This document shows, one piece after another, positions 10,904 through 22,640 of a DNA stretch of 64,000 nt. The position numbers and the translations under genes were made by a program. Source of the stretch: Rhyzopertha dominica (lineage: Eukaryota; Arthropoda; Insecta; Coleoptera; Bostrichidae); contig QCXZ01000138.1 in the NCBI GenBank assembly GCA_025024175.1, positions 992,002 to 1,056,001 of the forward strand. Reading direction: 5' to 3'. Position 1 is the first letter of the stretch; every line of letters begins with the position of its first letter. The notes under the pieces were generated by a model that did not search any database, was not told where the DNA came from, and was given only the letters and a program-made list of their open reading frames with translations.

Positions 10904-11179
10904 TTGTTGCTTGCAGGAACAACACTCCTTAGTTCGAGGAATACTTGTGTCATCGACGGAGAAATACAGTTTAATAAACCGAACGCGTTTGCAGTCGTTT
11001 CACAAAATGCTGCTGATAACAATGTGAAATTAGAACTTCAAAAATTAATTTCAAGCTTGACTTATTTTGATTCTGTTGAACATGATCTAGAATCCATTTT
11101 GATTTCCCCTAGAATGCCAGAATTCATTATAATCCCAGACTACGATTTGGTTATTCTATGTGATATACATAAAAGGTAG
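10904..11179 (+). CDS. Unrecognised open frame, possible exon or endonuclease remnant
   Basis: The frame is about 90 codons of mixed composition and starts at a TTG, not an ATG. A splice-acceptor-like TTGCTTGCAG ends at 10917. The product includes NKPNAFAVVSQNAADNNVK and ends PEFIIIPDYDLVILCDIHKR then stop. That ending loosely resembles the PGYxxxRxDR stretch of LINE AP-endonucleases, which would make it a decayed retroelement piece. Otherwise it could be a terminal exon of an unknown gene. I do not assign a function. Confidence 0.3.
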   Translation: MLLAGTTLLSSRNTCVIDGEIQFNKPNAFAVVSQNAADNNVKLELQKLISSLTYFDSVEHDLESILISPRMPEFIIIPDYDLVILCDIHKR

Positions 11180-11917
11180 TACAAATACAGTGCGCGCCAA
11201 GAAAATAGTCGCATCGTCCACTATTTGAACAGAGCGAAGCGCATGGCATAAATTTATTCGCCACTCTCGCTAGCCTAAAACTGCGACCATGAATAAGTGG
11301 CAGGTCGCTAAAGATTTAACTGTCTCCCGGCAACTGTCGTCCCCATCACGTCCGTCTCCTTTCCTGGCACGCACAATATCTACTTTACACTTTAAACCTG
11401 TAAAGCCTCTAAGTCTTTCAAATAATTTTTATTCCTGGTCCACTATCCAGCTCCTTGCAGCTTCCATAACATTCTTGTTGGAACAAAACTTGCACCCTTT
11501 CAAAATCTTTCTGTTTTACTAATAGATGTTAGTCAGATGGGAGTCAAGTCAGGTGAATGTGGAAGATGATCGAATCCCAAATAGTATATTTTGTTTATTG
11601 CATGTGCTACTTGTGTGTGCGACTATGCAGTGAAATTTTGAACCCCGAAGCTTTCTTGATCATGAAGGGCCAGAGTGTTTCCATTCCATTGACTGTTGTC
11701 TTGTCTCAGGTTCGCAAAAATAAACCTAGGTTTGATCCAAGGGGACAACTATGTTCAGAAACGCCGGTTTAAACAAAATCGGGCACGTATTGAACGCGCT
11801 CGAATGAACTCGTTATATGAAATGCCTATAGTGTCTCAGTTATATATTTTAACTTAATTCGTCGGTCTGATAATGGACTGTATGAATGTTTTCAGATGTT
11901 GAAACAGAATGGGTCTT

Positions 11918-12106
11918 TTAGACTAATCTTGTATGAAATTTTTCTGTTTCNAAAGAAGCAATCAAATTGTTGACAGTGGCGCAAGAAAGGCAGGCATTAT
12001 CGAGCGTATTGACCGTATCGTCGTAAATCTGCTTAACTTGTAACCCTTTTAGGTACAGGTACAGGTATGATAATTCGATATTTGAATACTCACTTCCGGC
12101 TGACAT
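11918..12106 (-). pseudogene. Mariner-type transposase N-terminus, fragment
   Basis: The minus strand encodes YLYLKGLQVKQIYDDTVNTL followed by ACLSCATVNNLIAS, then an N base. This matches the N-terminal helix-turn-helix of mariner transposases (FLKGxSxxxIxxxLxxxxGxxxPSxxTVxxW). The DDD catalytic core is not present downstream. The start ATG at 12104-12106 may be the original one. Confidence 0.7.
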
Positions 12107-12159
12107 GCTTTCTTGTTTTCAATATAGTTTAACTTTTGACTGGACAATGAAGACCAACT

Positions 12160-12262
12160 ATTTATCAACACCCTCTTATGCAATATACATACATAGAAGA
12201 ACATACTTACTTCGTTTTATTGATTCTGAATGAGTTGCTCAGTAGTATTACTTCAGATTCAG
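12160..12262 (+). repeat. Dispersed repeat family, copy A
   Basis: Shares ATCAACACCCTC, ACATAGAAGAACATAC and GAATGAGTTGCTCAGTAGT with the copy at 14990-15410, where they lie farther apart. Copy A is therefore internally deleted relative to copy B. Confidence 0.75.
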
Positions 12263-12524
12263 GTAAATTGGTGAAAAGCTAGAGAATATATTTAGGTATT
12301 AAAAATTGTGCAATGAATCGCATACCAAAATACAAAATAATAATTTTATGTTTAGAATTAGAATTTAGAAATTGTTTACTGACTCGTAAATAGGGGGATT
12401 GTTACAGTAGTTTCTTGATTACAGGAAACAGTTAGTGCAAAATATTTTGATAAATTGATGTATCGCATCCTGAACATTGGTATCAGCACCTATCTGGAAA
12501 GCTTTACTTGAACAGGAATAACTG

Positions 12525-12690
12525 ATTGATTGATCCAGCGTACGGTAGGCATTTCTGCAGCTCCAGGATATACCACCGGGCTGGCTACATCTACGCTGGG
12601 TTGGAGGGGTGACACGCTTGTTGCTAATGGGCTCCCACATAGCGCATGTTACAGGAATTTGGGGATTGTAATGGGTAGACCTTCGGCATG
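12525..12690 (-). repeat. LINE 3'-end segment shared with 56625-56740
   Basis: The words TTGATTGATC, CGGGCTGGCTAC, CTACGCTGGGTTGGAGGGGT and TGCTAATGG/TGCTAGTAG recur in the same order and orientation at 56625-56740. This looks like the 3' terminal region of one LINE or SINE family present twice in the window. Confidence 0.8.
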
Positions 12691-13960
12691 CTTTAAATTA
12701 GCGAATACTTTCTTTATACGCCTCTGTGTTGGATGGTAGCTTAGTTCTACTACATTATTCTTGTATTTCCTCAGATGAGCTGATGTATGGGATTGTGTGA
12801 CCACTATTCTTCAATTATATTTGATTTTGCTATGATCCCTTTTACAGTTGTTCTCCACTTGTAGTACAATCTTCCTACTTTAAGCTTATTGCCTTTCAGT
12901 TTCTACTACACTTTTTGTAGTATATGATCTTCTTCTCTTCTTTGAATATGTCCTCAACATTTCATTACATACGTTTCTATTCTTTTACGATTGTCCTTCG
13001 CTCTAATAGTTCTGTTGTCCGTGTATTTTCGGTTTCTTTGGCCAACATTTAAACGATTCTATTTTCCTTTCTGCGCTTCTCGGGCTTATTCTGTTAGCTT
13101 TGGTAGTAGCGACACTTTTGACTCCACATGTCATGACGAGCAGTCCGGTTTGTGTTTTTTTTTCCTACAAAGGGGTCTCCACGACAATGGTTTTGTTATA
13201 GTTTGTGATTAGCTGGTTTCAAATAGGTTATATTCTACGTTTGTTATAAAATCAGACAAGTCTTTTTAATTTTCGCGCTAGTTTACTGAATGATAACTGT
13301 AACTGTTCTTGGTGATGTGGGGCAGGCTTGTTTTAATCCTCTATTTTTTTTTGTTTTACGGGGGTTGTTGTGCCTTCATATAGATATACCTTCAGTATTC
13401 TATTGATTAGGCAGTGGAGTACTTTTTTCTTTGCCAGGGTTTCTGGTATAGATTGGTGATTTATCATATCAAACGCTCTATACATATAAGTCTATATAGG
13501 CACGACGAACACCTTTGCCTCTTCGTTCTTCTTCTAATATGCACCTTACCGTAAACACGGGATCGCATACTGATTTATTCTTGACAAAGGCTGCTTGGTA
13601 TTGTGGCATTTTCTGAATGTACTTTAGTTTTGAAAGTAGAAAATGTACCTACATAGCGTTATTCTTCCATAGTCGTCTGTGTTTTGGAGCGTTTTTCCTA
13701 CAGGGATCGGTATTTGTTTGATGATGCCCCAATCTTTGGGAATGCCATTTAGTAGTCTAGCTGTTTTTATTTTATGTAATTCTTGTTTTGTTATTTCCCA
13801 TTCATATTTTATTTGTTCGTTATCTATGCTATTCTGGGCCCGGTGTTTATGATCCGATTTAGCTGCTCTAATGTTAATAGTTCGCTTATCGGTTAGTGGT
13901 TTCTTTCTTGAGTGGACTAAGTACTCCTTTTTAGGTTTAGGTTGCAGTAAGTTCTTTCCG
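12525..13960 (-). pseudogene. LINE (RTE/R1-like) fragment, antisense, decayed
   Basis: Minus-strand translation in shifting frames gives EITKQELHKIKTARLLNGIP, WGIIKQIPIPVGKT, YGRITLCR, then YQAAFVKNKSVCDPVFTVRC and EEERRGKGVRRAYIDL. These correspond in order to the IPxxWK..IxPIxKKGD..YRGITLL and QAGFRxxRSTxDQIFTLRQI..AFIDF motifs of LINE reverse transcriptases. The rest of the palm is unreadable. The region down to 12525 is likely the 3' portion, including an RNA-binding-like tail near 12940 and a 3' end shared with 56625-56740. Long T-rich + strand frames here are shadows. Confidence 0.65.
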
Positions 13961-14259
13961 AGTGGAGTGATAAATACTTCTCCGAAAATTATTAGCGTCT
14001 ACTACGTTTTGGTATACCACTCTGTAATTTTGGATGTTTATTCATTTTGTGTTGTTTTTGTCTCACCAAACGGTTAACAGTTGGTTTAAAATTCGAACCA
14101 CTTGAGGCGATGATGGATCTTGTACACTGAAGCCCTAACAAGTTCCATTCTTGCATAGCTAAACATAAATGTCCCCATCTAGTGCGTTACCGCAGGTTTC
14201 TAAAACACTTAAACAACTAAATCCAGTAGAGATCATTTATTTTAAGAGGCTATTCCCTG

Positions 14260-14690
14260 GCTGAGTTTCTCAGTAAAAATTAAAAGCTAATTAGCGCCCG
14301 TGTACGTAATTATGACTATTTTAATCTGCTCATTTGCTCTATAGGGTACTAACAAATTGCGAAATTGTTTTTTAATAACCCGTTTAGATATAATCAGTGC
14401 AAACGAAGCATTCCGCACGTCTTGTGCACGCTCGCTGTCGACGTTTCCGCTGAATGTCTCTCCTAAACCGGCAGTTTTACGATTTCCCCCGAGACGTAAA
14501 AACTGACAGAATAAGCAGAAGCAGGCTGATAAAAATTAATTTGAATAGCGCACGGGCAGGAAAGGTAAAGAATGACGCGAGCAATCTTGCGAGATCTACC
14601 ACAAACACCGAGCCACGGTTCTCAATTTCCGTGGACGATTCGTGTAAGTGGATAAATGACTATCAGTCGTCACTTGTGGTCTAATGAATG
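14260..14690. other. GC-balanced non-repetitive patch
   Basis: Composition rises around 14280-14680 and the segment contains several TAAT and TTAATTT homeodomain-like words. The frame at 14454-14684 has no recognised domain. Candidate non-coding regulatory DNA by composition only. Confidence 0.25.
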
Positions 14691-14989
14691 TGCGCTTAAG
14701 ACTTCTGTAATTGGCAGCATTATTGCACTGGTTGTATGGGTTTTTGTTATGGAAGGACGAGTGTGTTCGTGTCTTACGGTCTTGCTTGTTCCTCATATAA
14801 ATTCAGCAGACAAATTGTTTAGCAGAAGTATGTACTCTTCTCGATGCATTTTGAATTTGGAATTGAGTTTTACTTGATGTAGAACTTATAACAAAACAAC
14901 AATAAAAATGGTGTAAAAAACATTCCCGAAGATTTGATGCTTTTAATGAAACATTTGCTTGCAGCATTCTGCTTGTAAGGTCGTGAGCT

Positions 14990-15410
14990 GTGGAAACGGG
15001 ATTCATCAACATGATATCAACACCCTCTCGTGCAATACACATAGAAGAACATACAGGGTTTGTATAAATGATTCATACAACGCGGGTGGCGTTGATTTCT
15101 GATTCTTTATGGCGCCCTTTTGTAACTGCTGTCAAGCTACAATATGCACGGCGATAGTAGTTGAAGGTCATCAGTGTCACACCATAGCTCCGAAATGTGA
15201 GCTTTCTGCAACCTTAAAGTTACACTACAGAATACGTTGAAAATAAATACTCCCAGGCGTTTTATTATATTAAAATATTTCAAATAATTCAAAAATCGAC
15301 AGATGACAAATATACGTCACTTTCCTGAGAGGCGGCAAATTTACNTAATCGATAATTTCCATTAATTCAGAATGAGTTGCTCAGTAGTGTTACTATTCAG
15401 TTAAAGTGGT
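14990..15410 (+). repeat. Dispersed repeat family, copy B (longest copy)
   Basis: Contains the left module (ATCAACACCCTC ... ACATAGAAGAACATACAGGG ... GGTGGCGTTGATTTCTGA ... GGCGCCCTTTTGTAACTG) and the right module (AATACGTTGAAAATAAATAC ... AAATAATTCAAAAATCGACA ... CACTTTCCTGAGAGGCGGCA ... ATCGATAATTTCCATTAATT). Pieces recur at 12160, 18585, 19670, 25302 (inverted) and 34285. The outer motif ACAGGGTTT(G/C)(T/C)ATAAAT resembles transposon ends but no transposase is seen, so it is probably a MITE- or SINE-like non-autonomous element. Confidence 0.8.
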
Positions 15411-15569
15411 GTACAGCAAAAAATTTAAATTGCAAAACTGGCTGATTTATGATTTAAGTTCCTAGAAGAGCTAGAGAAAGTATAAAGATGACATATATCG
15501 TAAAATATTCAGGTATTTATTATAAATTGTGCAATTTCTTAGAAGATAAAGTTAGTATTGTAGGCTATC

Positions 15570-15710
15570 CTTAAAAAACCTTCCTCACGAATCACTCTAT
15601 CCATTGGCGAAAACTGCATGATAATCCTTTCAGTAGTTTTTGAGTTTATCGGGAACAGACAGACAGACAGACGCGGCGGAGGACTTTGTTTTATCAAATG
15701 TAGGTAGTAT
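15570..15710 (+). repeat. RTE-type LINE or SINE 3' end
   Basis: The run CACGAATCACTCTATCCATT ... AGTAGTTTTTGAGTTTATCG ... CAGACAGACAGACAGACGCG, followed by GGACTTTGTTTTAT, is the layout of widespread insect RTE/SINE 3' tails, with a short GACA repeat before the end. No coding part is attached. Confidence 0.55.
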
Positions 15711-15839
15711 AATATGTAGTATTCTAACAGAAACCGAAAAGATTGACAATAATACTTTGTGTGACATTATTAATTTAACGCCATTAAAAATAGTTATCTT
15801 TGAATTGATATTTTGACCATAACGTTATGTCTTTGCTTC

Positions 15840-16273
15840 TTCTAATTAAAATTTGCAAAGTGTGGACTAAAGATGAACGAGAAACAAGAAGTCTCCAGAA
15901 AACCAAGGCGGACCACAGCTATTTAAGACGCCTCCTTAAGACTACCTACAATTGGGGATCANTTGCTTATGCAAGCACATCAACATTAAAGTTGACAAGA
16001 TAATATTTTCTTGGAAAGATCGCTGTCTCTTGAAAACACCGACAAAAAGTTATTAGTCTGCCGCTTCGNTTACACCTGTAATCTTTGTCAAAGACGAAGA
16101 ACCTCAAAATTTGCCTGACACAAGTTCAAACAAAATTTTGAAAGTAAATAAACAAATCACCAAGGAAGCGGGACGTCATAGAAACAACGTGCCAACCTGA
16201 TAAAAAACAACCTAACGACGAAAAATTAACTACCTACCTACTAGATATACACGAACTACTTGATACAAGATAA
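15840..16273 (-). repeat. 3' flank of the Penelope-like element
   Basis: Sequence directly downstream of the GIY-YIG stop codon on the minus strand. The part at 16010-16095 is similar to 42900-43000 (GAAAGATCGCTG ... GACAAAAA ... TGTAATCTTTGTCAAAG), which suggests a shared element terminus. Two N bases interrupt it. Confidence 0.5.
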
Positions 16274-16865
16274 CTACAAAATAGCCTTCCAAATGTCACC
16301 TAACTGATAATTTCCACTATCCCTATTAAAATTATTAGTATTCCTACAAATTTTTATAGCTTCTTTTATTAAACGTTTGTGATAATATTTTTCTCTATGT
16401 AAAATTTTTGTTTTATCAAAGTCAATCATGTGTTTAGTCAAATATGAGTGTTCAGCTACGGAAGATTTATCTATCTGTTGCAGCCTAGTAGCACGTATGT
16501 GTTCTTTCAAACGCGTACATACTTTTCTTTTAGTTTGACCTATGTAACACTTGCCGCAAGAACAAGTAATTTTGTAAACACCTTCACTCTCTAAATGTAC
16601 TTTATCTTTAGTAGAACTTAAAATTTTATCTAAATTATTATGTACTATCAAGAACTAAAATATCGTGTTTTCGAAGCATCCTCTTTAATTTTTCCGAAAG
16701 ACCTTGTACATAAGGCAAACTCAACTTCAATTTACTTTGTCCTGGCTGAGAATTTACTTGATTTGGATGAGCACTTTCATTAAAAACTGACCAAATATTC
16801 TTATACGTGTTACGTGTTAAAAATTTCAATACCAAATAATTATTTTTCATGAGGTTGCAGTTCAA
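16274..16865 (-). pseudogene. Penelope-like element: GIY-YIG endonuclease end, frameshifted
   Basis: The minus strand 16865-16640 encodes the end of the RT/linker region with LKLSLPYVQGLSEKLKRMLR. A frameshift near 16640 leads into HLESEGVYKITCSCGKCYIG, then QTKRKVCTRLKEH, the GIY-YIG nuclease core (GVY...YIG with the following Arg). The frame ends at a TAA at 16274. The order LPYVxGLSEK then GVYKIxCxCGxxYIGxTxR is diagnostic for Penelope-like retroelements, in which this nuclease cuts the target for integration. The RT core itself is absent, so this is a 5'-truncated copy. Its presence is relevant to the hammerhead motifs elsewhere in the window. Confidence 0.92.
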
Positions 16866-16869
16866 ACGT

Positions 16870-18584
16870 CAAACAGTATGTTGGATGAGCAATATAACAA
16901 GCTACTATATCACAATGTATGTATAGCCTCTAGAGACACACAAATAGCTATTACTTTCATACTAACAATAAGTACTTAATATATAATAATAGTACTAAGT
17001 AGAATTGTCTTAATATTTAATACACGAAATCCTGTACAGTACTTGAATGTAAGATTCATTTGAATTTGTTGAAATTTTCAGAGAAAAATAACTGCAAACT
17101 ACGCCCCAAATCAAAAGAAAAAAGTCTAGGTTCATCTCGTGTTATAAAACTTTGACTTCAACCATTACCCGGTGTTAATCGAGTCACTGTCAGTTCGGAG
17201 GTTAAACACCTGGCGACAATGAAGACAAATAACTTCACACTTATTGATGGCATAACTTTAAAGGTCTGTTAACAGAAATCTACCTAGTAATATAATAAAG
17301 AAATTAAAATAAATATATGGGATGTGTGGTATTTCAAATAGGAAAATCACCAAGCCACGATGGATTCGTTCTAACGTTCAAAAAGGCATCTGTTGGTTAC
17401 TTAGTAACTGACGACGCATTGGTAGTTCGGTTTTCATATCAACAACCAAAACAGTAGAGTAAAAATACCTGTAGCGATGCATCATCCTCAGAAATATCAT
17501 GAAATTGTGTATTGAAAACAAGAAATTTCTATATAAAGGTTAAGATTAAATTTGTAAATAAAAAATGAACATTTCATATCTTGATGTGGGGAAAAAGCAT
17601 TCGGATTTGTACGACTAGACTGTAAAAGAGACAATTGTGATAATTACTTGCTGCGGAAACCATAACCAAAACAGCAAGTAAACTTTTTTTTAAATAATAT
17701 CACCAGCATATTGCAATATATAAAAACCAAAACAAGACCATCAATCTCTAAAAGCTCCCAAGCCCGTTCTACCGGACGCCTTTATATAAATCACTTAAGA
17801 TAGTTCGTTCCGCATGCGGGTCTTAAAGCGGCGTACACGCTCTTCTTGCCGCCTGCCCTGTTTGACAGGACACGTACTAACGTGATCACTCAAAGTCCTG
17901 CCACGGGCCGGCGGGATGAGGAACAGAAGAAGAAGTATCACGTACACGGGACACGAGTAGGAACGCTTAACAACAACATGGGTTGACAACGACACACAAT
18001 TGACTATACGCGAGCTCTCGTTTCCAGTCGTGATCATATTTTTGTCGGGTCTATATGAGAAGAGTGTACGTTCGGGAAGTGAGAAGGTCAAAAACACGGA
18101 ATTCTTCTCGATGGTTTTTTTGGGAACAGATGGAAACTGATGAAGGTCGCGAGTTATGATTTAGACCTCTACAACGTAAATCAAAGCATGTAGTCCCCGA
18201 TATAATGTCAGAGAACATCAAATAGGTAGAACAGTATCCCTTTCCTTTGACTCTATACTCCTAGAATTTCGCCCTTTGTACGAACCTTGTTACAAAACGT
18301 TGGCCTAACTCATCTAAATACAGGTGTTCTGCAACTCGAGGACCATGTTATATATACATATTCCTGGCCCATTCTGGGTCAAAAGGTCGTAATAAACATA
18401 TATCCTAAGAGCTACATTCACCTTCAGAAATACATTAAAAAAGGGGTCAAAATTCTGCTGTAATAGACTCCACATCATTCAGTTCATTTTAGTGCTCCAT
18501 CACTAAATTAGGTACGTCTTACTTTTCCTACTACTTTTGTACGTTGTAATCCCTTACGTATTTGAAGAAATAAACTGGATGTTT
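16870..18584. other. Intergenic, with a GC-balanced stretch at 17760-18120
   Basis: AT-rich except 17760-18120, which has several CpGs and a minus-strand open frame of 100 codons (17795-18097). That frame has one hydrophobic run (VYVILLLLFLIPP) but no recognisable domain. A CTGAGGATGATGC word on the minus strand at 17487 resembles Penelope terminal motifs but has no GAAA partner. I see no gene. Confidence 0.35.
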
Positions 18585-18655
18585 ATGCAACGTGGGCGGC
18601 GTTGATTTCTGAAATCTTTGTGCCGCCCTNTTATAACTGTTGCCAAGTGATTTCT
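18585..18655 (+). repeat. Dispersed repeat family, copy C (fragment)
   Basis: Shares TGCAACGTGGGCGGCGTTGA, TTTCTGA, CTTTGTGCCGCCCT and TAACTGTTGCCAAG with the left module of copy B at 15080-15140. It contains an N. Confidence 0.7.
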
Positions 18656-18727
18656 TTTTCAATGACTTTATTGCTTTATAATCATTTTTGGTTGGTACCT
18701 ATGCATCTTTTATACGCATATGCTGCA

Positions 18728-19475
18728 ATTATTATTATTATTATTATTAAAGGTCTTTATTTATCAAAATATACAGTACATCTATATATATATAAAAAAA
18801 TATAGTAATTGGGGGCGAAGTTCAGCCAACAGCCCTNATATGAAAAACTGTGGTTGTTCTCCCACTTAACCCCCAGTNTAAAAAAAAAGANTCATACTAC
18901 ATGACACTGCTCTAATCGGGACACCCAAAAGCACGCCAGCACCCAGTTAAACATTGTAATTTTAAATTTATTTTGTTCAAGACTGACTGACTTGTGCCCG
19001 AAGCAAATATTTATGCAAATGTTTTCGAAAACTTAAAAGAGTACACTGCTTAATGCTCTGATGCAAAGAGTTATAAAACGAAACACATTTATAAAGAAAA
19101 CGTCGTTTACCCATCTCAGTGTAACATGGCTGCATATCTATCAACCCCCTATGCCTCAGGTTCAGATGATGGACGTCGAAAACGAATTTTATTACACAGA
19201 TATGATGGTCTTCTGTCAAGTAAAATCCTATGCAATAGGCAAGAAGCATGCGACAATCTCCGGTTTGATATGTTCAACCAACCAAGCTCGGCTGTCTTAT
19301 GAGATACGTGATTATATTTGCTTATACCATAGATGAGCCTAACGCAAGCATTCTGCAACCTTTGAATCCTAATTTTGTCAATAGCTCTTAGGCATGGACC
19401 ATACACCGAGTCACAGTAGTCGAATTGTGAAACAACTAGACTATTCATTAGGATCTTTTCCATGTTTCCTTGCAA
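18728..19475 (-). pseudogene. LINE ORF2 C-terminus and 3' end, antisense
   Basis: Minus-strand frames give NSLVVSQFDYCDSVYGPCLR, then RIQRLQNACVRLIYGI and LGWLNISNRRLSHA, then after a frameshift near 19170 LNLRHRGLIDMQPCYTEMGK, RRFLYKCVSFYNSLHQSIKQ and FRKHLHKYLL with stop at 18977. This is the C-terminal region typical of jockey/CR1-group LINEs. The 3' untranslated region runs to an (ATT)n tail at 18728-18749, and its words match 21521-21660. The RT palm is missing. Confidence 0.85.
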
Positions 19476-19669
19476 AAGTGAACGGTTTTGATAAATACGC
19501 TTTAGTTTTAATATGATTCTACTTATAATTTCTTTAATTTAGTACATGTTTTGTGGTCCTACTTCAAATATTCCAAGATATCCAAGTACATCTTTGTTTT
19601 CAGTAGTTTGTTCCTTGTTACCACAAACTTCATTTATTATTTGTATGTATTCCATCTAGTGTTTGTAGT

Positions 19670-19760
19670 TTGTATATCAAATAATTCAACAATCGANAGA
19701 TGACAAGTANATGTCAAAGCAATAGTTANGTTCACTTTCCTGAAGCATTGAGCCNTGAAT
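19670..19760 (+). repeat. Dispersed repeat family, copy D (fragment with N bases)
   Basis: AAATAATTCAACAATCGANAG, ATGACAAGTANATGTCAAAG and CACTTTCCTGAAG align with the right module of copy B. Four N bases lie in this stretch, suggesting unresolved copies in the assembly. Confidence 0.7.
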
Positions 19761-20239
19761 AATAATTCCTTGAACAAGGGAATGCATGCAACATNTATAT
19801 AATATCATTTAATGAAGTTATTAGGTATAAGGTTCTTTAATGTTTCTGCTTACTCCTTCAGCTAATAAGCAATGATTTGTTTTACCTACGGGGTGATTAC
19901 TTCGTCTACTTTCCATATCTATAGCACTTGTAATATATTCTAGTAAGCTAGTGGAAAACAACTACTATTATTATCTTATATTACAGTAAAGTGTAAACTG
20001 ATGGTCACAAAATAAAACTGTAGATGCTAATAAGCAATATGGATATAAAATACTGTTTTGATGTGCGGGCTTGATCCTCTTACTAGGCAGTAACAAAAGT
20101 TTTCTACACCATGTAGGATATACAAGTAATATGAAAAAATAGTGGATGAAAAAAAACTTGTTATTAATATTTCTGTATACTACTTCTATACCGCCAGCGA
20201 AATCCATTAATCGACGGGAGACACTGCCATCATTCATTG

Positions 20240-20640
20240 ACTATTTTTTCCCTTCGTGATTCTTAAACGAAGTGGGCCGTGCTCTTTGCATCACGCAGCA
20301 ATGACTTCGGTTGCCGAACTGTATAAAATTGACGCCCACTTAGGCGCTCCGTAATATACATGACAAAAAGCTTTATAAAGGCATATTTTACACTCTGACA
20401 GGTGTAGCGAGCGACATTGACAGTTGAATGTTTTTCCCACCGGACATTAGCGGTTAAAGTGTGTGAGTAATCAACATCAATCGTACATGGATGGCAGGGG
20501 TCCTTGTAGGAGCTGCACGGCTTAGTTATTCAAATGCATCGGAAGCCTTTGGAGTCCATGTAGGCGCTAGTCGCGGTGATGATATCGATAAAACGTCGTT
20601 TTAGCACTGGTCGATTGAAAAGATTGCGATAGAACGATGG
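20240..20640. other. GC-balanced unique patch
   Basis: This stretch is much less AT-rich than its neighbours, contains no transposon motif and no long open frame, and includes several CpG words. It is a candidate conserved non-coding element. Confidence 0.3.
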
Positions 20641-21520
20641 AGACTTAGTCTGTGAAGATGAAGGTGTAAACAGATTTAGATACCTCCTCAAGTGCATAAA
20701 TGATTACTGCGTAGGTATCTAGTGTGTTTGGTAAAATAACGTCCATAGTTCTTCACTAATTGTAGATATTGGGGATAAAAAACTGTGCAGACAAAAGCTT
20801 TGAAGGCATTTGCATCTTCATAATATTTAAATCGATTTTACTGATATTTCGAATCTGTTCCTTTTGTGGATGTTGTTGGTGTTGGATTCAAATTAAATAA
20901 TTTTCAATTAGTGCATATTGAGAACGTATATATTCCTGTTAATACTTTTATTGTGGATTATGAAACGTTTTTTAATCTGTTTTTCTTTTAATTTTGAAGT
21001 ACTTCATGATGAGAATGTATTAGAATTCGATGATGATCTCCTTTTGCTGGAGATTCCGTGGATGAATTTTTTTTATATTTTAGGTCTCAGCTAAGAGAAT
21101 CGGGTGTGCAACAGTAGAAAAGGATTGTTGCATCTTGTATTTTCACACTTCGACTGTGGAGTGATGACGTCTCCTTTAGCCCTAGTTGAGGAGGTCTCAT
21201 TGTTTCTTTTTTCTGCAGCTTTGAGCACCACAGACTTCCAATGAATTACTCTATAGCCTATTATATTTTTAAGCCTCGCAGTTATCCAGCTTTATATGCA
21301 ATGTTGATTAATCTTGAGTCCTGTCTGGGAGAAATCGTTAAAATTTTGTGGCAGTGTAGGGTATTTTCATTTTAAATATCTTATCGTCACTGTAGGATTT
21401 TCTATTACAAACTTGTTAGTGTCAGCAAATTGCTAGCGAATGGAATTGCTAGTTAAATTCTCGATAGCTTTCTTATGTCCGCTACCGCTGTATAACTACT
21501 TATTATGGTATTCTATAATA
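20641..21520. other. Intergenic, nothing recognised
   Basis: AT-rich with no open frame of interest. Confidence 0.35.
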
Positions 21521-21660
21521 ACATAATAATAATAATATCGCCTTTATTATTACAAGAAAAAAAGTATACATAATTTAAATTAGTAAGGCTATAGACATAT
21601 ATAAATTTCATCCAACAGGGCGAAGTTTAGCCTAAGGCTACTCTGCTGACATGAAGGAGT
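21521..21660 (-). repeat. LINE 3' end with (AAT)n tail
   Basis: An (AAT)n run at about 21524-21538 is followed by CGCCTTTATTATTACAAG and GGGCGAAGTTTAGCC. The layout and the words TTTATTAT and GGGCGAAGTT match the 3' end of the LINE at 18728-18850, in the same orientation. No coding sequence is attached, so it is a very short 3' fragment. Confidence 0.65.
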
Positions 21661-22640
21661 GCAGAAAGGGCGTAGAAAATGTAGGAGAGAAACAAGACAG
21701 AAAGAAAGAAAAAAAGAAGGAAAAAAGCTACCACATTGGCACTGTCATCCGATGTTGCTGCTTGGTCACACGATCACTTTATAACAGAAGTTTTTTTGTT
21801 AATATGCAAATCTTATTCTTTATTAAAAATATTCTAAATGTGTTCAAATATTTATATTGCTTCCCTACTGAGTCAAGCAAAGTAGTGAGTTGTGATATCT
21901 AACAGAACTGTATTCAAATACAATATTGTGTACTTCACCATGTAAAAAAAAAATCAGGTCCTTCAACATCAGATGGAGTTTATGGACTTCAAAACTACTA
22001 ATAACATAAATGGATACCAAAAGGTGTTTTCCATTTAGTTAATAAAAAAAATTGTTCATAAGCAAACGCCTACTAAGTAAATTCGTGCTAAATACAAAAG
22101 TTTTTTAAAACAACTCAAAACTTTGCTATTTCTTGAAAATATCTAGTTCGCAATAAAAAAGGCAGCGGATAGTAATGAGTGAAAATTCTATGGAAATTGC
22201 CCTGAGATATAATATCTGCGAACATTTGATGTGCTGTTATTCAGGATGGTTTACATTTTGCAAAACACGTGATATATTGGAATCAGATCTGGCAGCACCA
22301 GCAACAGTTACCGATAAAATGTTAAGAACACTTTTTTGGCAGTGAATATCCATCCACAAGGCCAATAATTAATGCTCATTATCAAATTTTGATCTTGAAA
22401 GCTTTAGCATTTTTTTTATAATTGTTGGGATACCGTATAATAGTGATCGACATGTAGTTAAAATGGTAGTGTGGCAGGAGAATAATGTTCAGATACTGTT
22501 ATATAAATATATTATATGTTGCTTAATATGATATCTTATTATTGATCTTATTATTTTACATACTTTTAACAACTCAATATATTCAGGTAAACTAATGCAT
22601 ATTTCTTTTTTACAGGTGAGTACTATGTAATTCCTGTCGT
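21661..22640. other. Intergenic, nothing recognised
   Basis: AT-rich, with a lysine-rich open frame from 21651 that is probably low-complexity DNA. Confidence 0.35.

Noticed and set aside
12991..13212. T-rich + strand open frame of 73 codons
   Set aside because: Shadow of the antisense LINE; no domain.
17460..17500. CTGAGGATGATGC on the minus strand as another hammerhead
   Set aside because: No GAAA or stem II partner follows within range.
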